From Sipunculus nudus (taxonomy: Eukaryota > Annelida > Sipuncula > Golfingiida > Sipunculidae), in assembly GCA_026874595.1 (NCBI GenBank), contig CM049310.1:41855558-41919557 (forward strand): a stretch of DNA of 64,000 bases. Reading direction: 5' to 3'. The notes under the pieces are model-generated. The model saw nothing but the letters and a program-made list of their open reading frames with translations. It ran no database searches and was not told where the DNA came from. Every line of letters begins with the position of its first letter. The stretch's first letter is position 1. Shown in pieces: positions 58,601-64,000 of the stretch. The position numbers were made by a program, and so were the translations under genes.

Positions 58601-61600
58601 CCATTTTGCTCAGTAAAACCCAGTGTTATGGGCATGGGAACCCCCAAGTATTTATGAACCATATTTTATGTGTAATGGAAAAATTTCATAAAACTATACA
58701 AATTTTATTTAAATGCTGTTGTGTAAAATATTTTTATATGCCAGTCATATAACAGGAATATTTAGGTACACCCAATCTTCTGTCTGTTAACTTGTAGTGT
58801 TGCCACGATAACTTACCTGGGGGTTGGATGGATTTTCACAAAACTAACCATAACTACTTACTGAAAGATTATCTCACCAGAGTTTGATTATGGACAAAAT
58901 CCATGCATATTTAATAAGGTCACGGGTCACTAGGCTACTTTGTGGTGTTGCCACAATAAATAATGAAGGATTTTTATAAAAATCAACAGAAATGTTAATC
59001 AATAAATATCTTCCCTAAGTTCGATTTCCAACAAAATACATGCATATTTAATGAGGTCAGAGGTTACCGCACTTAGGAGGCACCTCAGAGACTTACCAAA
59101 AATCCAATCAATATTCATGAAACTTATACATATTTACCAATAGAGTTTCTCACCTGAATTACCTTTTCCTAAAAATTCATGCATATTCAATGAGGTCAGA
59201 GGTCACCAGATACACGACGGGCATATGCGGTGCTTTTGTCATATTGTTGATACTGGTGATGGAATATGTTTCACTCACCCATATTTTGCAAAATTAGTCC
59301 ACATAGTCAACATGAAGTCACTGATGTTTCTGTCCATGTAGTCATACCACTGGCGAGGAACCACTTCTGTCTCATTAAGGATTGTCTCATTAAAGAATGG
59401 GAAGCCAAACACATACGGAACAGCAGCAGAGTAGGAGATGCCTAGAAAAATCAGACAAAGTTTTATAGGTTAAAAACCCTGCCTCCCAAGGTACTTAAAT
59501 TTTAAACTATTATCAAGAACACTTAATAATTTTAAATAACTGTATATTAATTAGCTCTCTACTTAATTAAATGAATAATACAAAAAGTCTACAAGTTAAG
59601 AGAGTTATTATAAAACTGAGTGCTAAAATCTTATGGTTTGTTGAATAAATTGCCAATAACTGGGACAGAGCTATCAAAGTCATATCACGAATGATTTATG
59701 CATATTATAACAAACTCATAAGAATTCATATCAATCTTTACACTTAATTTAATTTTACAAATGACAGATATCACTGGATCTAAAAAATTATGTTACAATA
59801 TCAAATAGATATTTTTTATGAAGCATCATGCTAAATAATAAAAGACATGCATGGACTTTTACCAGACAGCAAGCACACTGGGCTGTCCATGTCAGTCTCT
59901 CGAATGTTTTTGTCATCTACAGTTTCTTATGTTACTTTTAACTGCACACTGATGATCAGTGACTCACCCATCCAGCGTTTCCTCCAGTCCTCCCAGGACC
60001 GATAGTTGAAGACATACATGTAAGTGGGTTCTGTGTCACATGTCTGTTTGACCGTCCTGTCCACCCATGTTCCATACTGCATATCTGTCATCATCTACAA
60101 AAATATACAGACATCAAGAATTGATAAAAGCCATTTGGATGTCCATGCGAACACAATGTTGGAATAAAATATAACAAAAGAAGGGACCCATGGGTCAATG
60201 TGCTCAGCTGAAGTTGACCTTGAAGGTAAAAATCTAAAATAATATCAAATGGAGATAAAGTGTAAGAGGAAGAGGTAATATAGGCCATGGTTGGTTTATA
60301 TGATTGGTTTGTATTGATGAGCAAGAAATTGTTGCAAATAATATTTTGTGACCAGACCATGTGTTTTCTAATGTTGAAACTGAAGCATGTGAGCAGTTTG
60401 TGAACAAATAATCTGTACTATTACCATAATCATTAATTGGCCTTTTGATTAACTGTTGACATTTCAGTAGTTTACACATTTTGTCATTTTAATGTTTTTT
60501 TGTATAATATATATTAAACATATATGTATTTTTTTTTTATTTTATGAAATGTATTCAGTTGAAATATAACTAATTAACAACATACATACAGGGCATACAA
60601 AGCCTGATCTCCAATTCTGCTGAGGCAGGAAAATAATGAACAAATGTTTGTATTAGATCATTTTTTTATCACATCAATTTTTTATTATAAGTTTGTTTCT
60701 ATACATTTCCAATATAACATATATATCTGAATATAAAAGTTGATTCATAATTCTCAATATTGCATCATCATATATCTCAATCTTGCCAGATAACACCACA
60801 TCATGCATACAAATGTTTATTATTTTTTACACAAAAAAATTATCTTTTAAATCTGCAAAACAATTAATATCTAAATTAATACTTGATTTAGATTTCACAA
60901 TTATAAATCGGTCTTTATTTATCCATAATGTGCTTCCTATTTTATAAATGTAAGCATACTGATGGGTTTAATTATAATTGTTAAATTAATTTAAAAGAAA
61001 ACTGATTTCTTTAAAAATGCTACACTAACACCACATGGCATCTTCTGGATTACATCTTGAATTACTTTTTCAAGGAAAGTTTTTGTATGTTGGAGTGGAA
61101 ACAGCATTACAATTAAGGAGAAAAGTGAAAAACAGTGAAAACAATAACAATTACTGCAAAACACTTGGTGGATTTGTAGGGGGGGATTTGGGCGGTGATA
61201 TGAGAATAACTGTACACCTGTCACAGCTGGGGATCTCCCCCAGAGACTGTAACAAATCAGAAACCCTGGCATAGCTGACTTTCAGTGACCTGGAGTGGGA
61301 CCCTGCATCTGTAATCTGTAATCAAAGTAAATGACTACAATAGAGCCTCAAGAAAAAAAAACAATAACTAGCCTAATTTTCAAGCTTTTATTTTCAAATT
61401 TCAGATTTAAACAAATTAAATACTTATGTTTATATGCTGCGAAAATTAAATCAATGGTACTTCCAGGAAAAAAAAGTGCCGTGGTCAAAGTTGGGAAAAA
61501 TTTAAGGTATCGATTTTATTTTTATGCTAATCACTTAAAAATTAACAAAATTCAGATCTAATTTTGGGTAAACAATTGAATCTTAATTAAACATAGTTAT

Positions 61601-63927
61601 ATACTTGAGAAAATAGACTCCAGTTTCAAAATTTTTCATGTTAAGTGAGTAAATATTTTTCCTGATTTTTTACAAAGTCCATCATGTTCTGGCCCATAAC
61701 TTAAAGAATTTATACTTAACAGACTTAATTTCTGGCATGTACATAGGAACTGTATAGAGGAATATTTATGGTAAATATGAGGAGAAACAGATAAGTGGTT
61801 TTGATATTAGGCAGTCCTGAATTGTGAAAATAGGTTTTCAAATAAAAAATTGAGGTTTTCCTTAATTTCTTAAAGGAATGAAGTCACAAAGACCAAGTTT
61901 TAGTCTTGGTAGGAGATCTTGGGACATCTAACATTATGCTGAATTTTGGATTCCTAGGTCTTACGGTTTAAAAATGTGCCACATCTATGGACGGACAGAC
62001 GGAAGGCGATGGACAATGGACCACGACTATAGCTCAGGTGACTTAAAGTCACCAGAGCTAAAAATTTAATAATGATCAACTATGAATCTAATTCCAAGTG
62101 CATTTACATTCTAACCTCTTTCATTTGCCCCTTGATTATCTGCCAACCTCGCCCATCGCCAACAAATGACAAAGTCCCCATTTCCCCACTACTTATTTAC
62201 CTTGTTCATTTGCCAGTCTTGTTATCCGCCATCCGCAGGGTGTTTTTTAACCCTAATGTGCCACATACCATTGATCAAATGCCAACTTCATGATTCAAAT
62301 TCCAACTTAAGATAATATAGGGAATCGGGAATATTTCATCAAGCCGGTGTGATATCTCTTGGCCTCAGCTGACCTGGCAGCGTCTGTGTTCACAACATGT
62401 CATGCCTCACTGCTTATGGATCAAGTACCCGGTGCTACTAATTAATTTATAACTTAACACCTTTGAGTTGTTTAGGTACAGCTGTAATCAGCGGAGTGAC
62501 CAGAGTTGATTTCACAACTAGAGTCTGGCAAAGTACCACTGGCTGCAACTTTCGTCACATCATATTGTGTATAAACAACAGCAAACAAACAGGGATTGTC
62601 TTCAGTGATGCAGTTTGCTGGATGAAGCATGCCTGGGATTCCGTCAGCAGCGCCACCATTGGCAATAATTGGAAACACACAGTGTTGACCAGCCAAATGA
62701 AACAGAAGCAAACAGTATCCTGACCACAGTGCACGCATGTACCCTTGCCATCACATGTGGACCCCGATCAACCGTCACCCTTGCTTACCACCAAATATTC
62801 CCCAGTCCCAAGGTTGGCAAATAAATGAGTGTGATACTGTACTACTTTTGTAAATTAAACAATATCCAATGGCATGGTACAGAGCTTAACCTGAACTCTC
62901 AAAGCAGAATTTACAAAACTAAACTGCCACCACTTAAGCTACATGGTGAATTTAGTTCCACTGGTGAACATTATGTTTTAATCATATATAATACTAAATT
63001 TGCAATGGATTAATTCCCTCTGCCAGGAAGGTATATATTCATCCCTGTCTGTGTGCATGTTTTTTTGTTCACAACATAACTTGTGTAGTCATGAAGGAAA
63101 TCTCGTGAAATTTTTAATTGGAGTTTCATGTGGACCCCAGCACATGATCAGCATGCAGAAATGTCATCAAGGAATATTCACAGATTTAGAGTCAATTATG
63201 CATGAATGAACCTGGGAAATGGGCTGATTAAGTGAATGCAAACCACAGGTTGCGGAGCATCTGAAAATGGGGGGCCCCCACATGGCAGAGGCTTGCATTC
63301 CTTAGAATGCAGATTTGTCATTATATATTAAATCATATTCATCAAGGCAGCAGCAAACACAGTCAGCTTCATAATTCTTTTGACAAAAGTAAACCAGGCT
63401 TTTAATTTACATTTTCTATAAAAACCTAACACGAGCAATGCAATATCAGAAAATTCAATTTCAATAATGTTGATCTGATTGAAGTTTGGATTACAAGCCA
63501 AGAAATAAAGTCTTACATTGAAAGCAAGTATAGCAAAAGATTAGTTAAATTAAGAATGTTTAAACTGTGTAAATGAGATCAATATGGTTCACTTCTGATA
63601 TATGGATTAAGACAGCAGCTGTTGATCACATACAAAAACTGGCAAACTTCTAATGGAAATGTCTTCACCTGCAAAATATTCAGCCAGTGTGGAGGTTTAT
63701 GTCCTGCATTCTGTGCTCTAATAACTGATAAATACATACATTGATATATTCTTGTGTCCTTGCTGATGCGTTCTCAGGATCAGGCCACCAGGTGTACTGG
63801 AACTCTATGGCATCACGGACCCTAGGTTTATAGTGAGACAAAACCCTGAAGTCTGTTAGGAACTCTTCTATCTTGTCCTTAAATGTCTTTTTCTCCAAAC
63901 CCTTGGCAAGACCTCTAACAGTCGCAT
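54943..63927 (-). CDS. Cholinesterase-like adhesion protein (neuroligin/gliotactin type), 3' five exons
   Basis: Exons (minus strand, 5' to 3'): 63740-63927, 59968-60094, 59279-59441, 56577-56743, 54943-55679; phases agree throughout. The 5' part lies beyond the right edge. The first four exons encode the C-terminal third of an alpha/beta-hydrolase (carboxylesterase) domain: VLSHYKPRVRDAIEFQYTWW, TDMQYGTWVDRTVKQTC, YMYVFNYRSWEDWRKRWMG, AAVPYVFGFPFF, MWTNFAKYGNPTP. Where active esterases and many neuroligins have the His before E/V-x-[FY]VFG, this protein has SYSAAVPYVFG with no His, suggesting a non-catalytic adhesion role. The last exon has a short linker, a membrane helix (SAVLFLLLVVLGACMFLLYW) and a ~210-residue cytoplasmic tail with four tyrosine repeats, ending SEV, a class I PDZ-ligand pattern. 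Which family member it is cannot be settled without the N-terminus. Confidence 0.85.
55735..56045 (+). repeat. Dispersed repeat, copy 1, in the adhesion gene's last intron
   Basis: The order of words (ctggccaggagggtata, tcatgaacagaatccaatga, catgggccaaataagtggat, gcaaacacaggttgcagag) matches the copy at 63005-63290. No coding capacity. Confidence 0.6.
56577..56743 (-). CDS. Adhesion gene, fourth visible exon
   Basis: Acceptor ttatatttcag|AAAC (phase 2), donor GACTACT|gtaagt (phase 1). Encodes NPTPNITRNVTWQPF and YSYQSWRYRQPKYGFWRGY, the end of the esterase-like domain with three possible N-glycosylation sites. Confidence 0.9.
56932..57690 (+). mobile_element. Hairpin-family palindrome-core element, 3'-truncated copy
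   Basis: Starts ctagaatatgggtagtcgac and has about five monomers with aggtggcgccacctgt-type centres and gtcaaac..ttcccgagatat links. It ends near acatgtgacctgat without the terminal hairpin. It lies in an intron of the adhesion gene, on the strand opposite to it. Confidence 0.75.
57691..58789. other. Intron sequence of the adhesion gene, nothing recognised
   Basis: No coding or repeat structure supported. Confidence 0.5.
58790..59235. repeat. Three-unit ~138-bp tandem repeat in an adhesion-gene intron
   Basis: Units near 58905, 59042 and 59181 share catgcatatttaatgaggtc and agaggtcacc words, with loosely similar sequence between. Confidence 0.65.
59279..59441 (-). CDS. Adhesion gene, third visible exon
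   Basis: Acceptor ttttctag|GCAT (phase 1), donor ATATGG|gtgagt (phase 2). Encodes ISYSAAVPYVFGFPF, NETs that could be glycosylated, and DFMLTMWTNFAKYG. Confidence 0.9.
59968..60094 (-). CDS. Adhesion gene, second visible exon
   Basis: Acceptor tttttgtag|ATGATG (phase 0), donor GGATGG|gtgagt (phase 1). Encodes MMTDMQYGTWVDRTVKQTC and YVFNYRSWEDWRKRW. Confidence 0.9.
60095..61860. other. Long intron of the adhesion gene, no gene recognised
   Basis: Open frames of up to 93 codons have no motif or splice support. Confidence 0.5.
61861..62062 (+). repeat. Hairpin-ended dispersed repeat related to 44522-45340
   Basis: Ends with the hairpin TAGCTCAGGTGACT-taa-AGTCACCAGAGCTA (62030-62060), preceded by ggacggacagacggaaggcg atggac, the counterpart of the CTGT-rich stretch after the hairpin at 44522. 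Confidence 0.6.
62063..63004. other. Intron sequence, nothing recognised
   Basis: Two overlapping opposite-strand frames near 62463-62738 (86 and 88 codons) are not supported by any motif. Confidence 0.5.
63005..63290 (+). repeat. Dispersed repeat, copy 2, in the adhesion gene
   Basis: Same family as 55735-56045 (ctctgccaggaaggtata, gaacctgggaaatgggc, gcaaaccacaggttgcgg). Confidence 0.6.
63740..63927 (-). CDS. Adhesion gene, first visible exon
   Basis: Acceptor ccttttcag|ATGC (phase 1 in), donor ATCAAT|gtatgt (phase 0 out). Encodes GLAKGLEKKTFKDKIEEFLT and IEFQYTWWPDPENASARTQE. Confidence 0.9.
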
Positions 63928-64000
63928 CTGAAAAAGGTATCAAAATACACAGTGACAAATATTACCCTTAATGATGTTTCATGTAATATCATCAACACAT

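Noticed and set aside
62463-62738. Overlapping frames of 86 and 88 codons on opposite strands
   Set aside because: Neither has a motif, splice signals or fit to the adhesion gene; they lie in an intron-like region.

Overview
The window is eukaryotic, and most likely from a mollusc, probably a bivalve. The evidence is split genes with GT-AG introns, AT-rich intergenic DNA, eight or so long (TA)n tracts, remains of LINE and Ty3/Gypsy elements, a tRNA-derived SINE with the 'gttttctcc...' core seen in molluscan SINEs, and dispersed elements made of a tandem core plus a terminal hairpin that resemble bivalve 'pearl'/Helentron-type elements. The phylum is an inference from repeat style and protein similarity. 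No prokaryotic or organellar features are present.

Three host genes and one partial gene can be supported. (1) A six-exon beta-1,4-galactosyltransferase-family gene lies on the minus strand at 21247-30094 and looks complete at 418 codons. The last exon of a close paralog sits on the plus strand at 223-448, so the two genes converge on each other. (2) A six-exon PDCD2L-like gene (432 codons, a 40S ribosome assembly factor family) lies on the plus strand at 43776-50818. (3) The last five exons of a cholinesterase-like adhesion protein (neuroligin/gliotactin type) lie on the minus strand at 54943-63927; its 5' part is beyond the right edge. PDCD2L and this gene are convergent across about 4 kb. 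The exon models were built by hand from splice sites, reading-frame phase and recalled family similarity. Every junction used keeps the frame.

Layout: 1-0.45 kb, paralog exon. 0.45-1.57 kb, nothing recognised. 1.57-13.35 kb, a three-layer nest: a dead LINE split by a Ty3/Gypsy element (minus strand), itself split by a non-autonomous LTR element (plus strand). 13.9-17.85 kb, a second, internally deleted Gypsy element. 18.3-18.6 kb, a MITE. 21-30 kb, the galactosyltransferase gene, with two introns carrying minisatellites that repeat splice-site sequence. 30-44 kb, intergenic DNA with hairpins, (TA)n tracts, a TA-target transposon, tandem arrays and a TTAA-target MITE. 43.8-50.8 kb, PDCD2L. 54.9-63.9 kb, the adhesion gene.

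The host genes have no evident shared pathway. The strongest leads are the non-autonomous LTR element, whose broken ORF reads as a helix-hairpin-helix-like head, an Arg/Ser-rich tail and a coiled-coil stretch; the 19-unit array that repeats a 3' splice acceptor; and the adhesion protein's four-fold tyrosine repeat ending in a PDZ-ligand motif.
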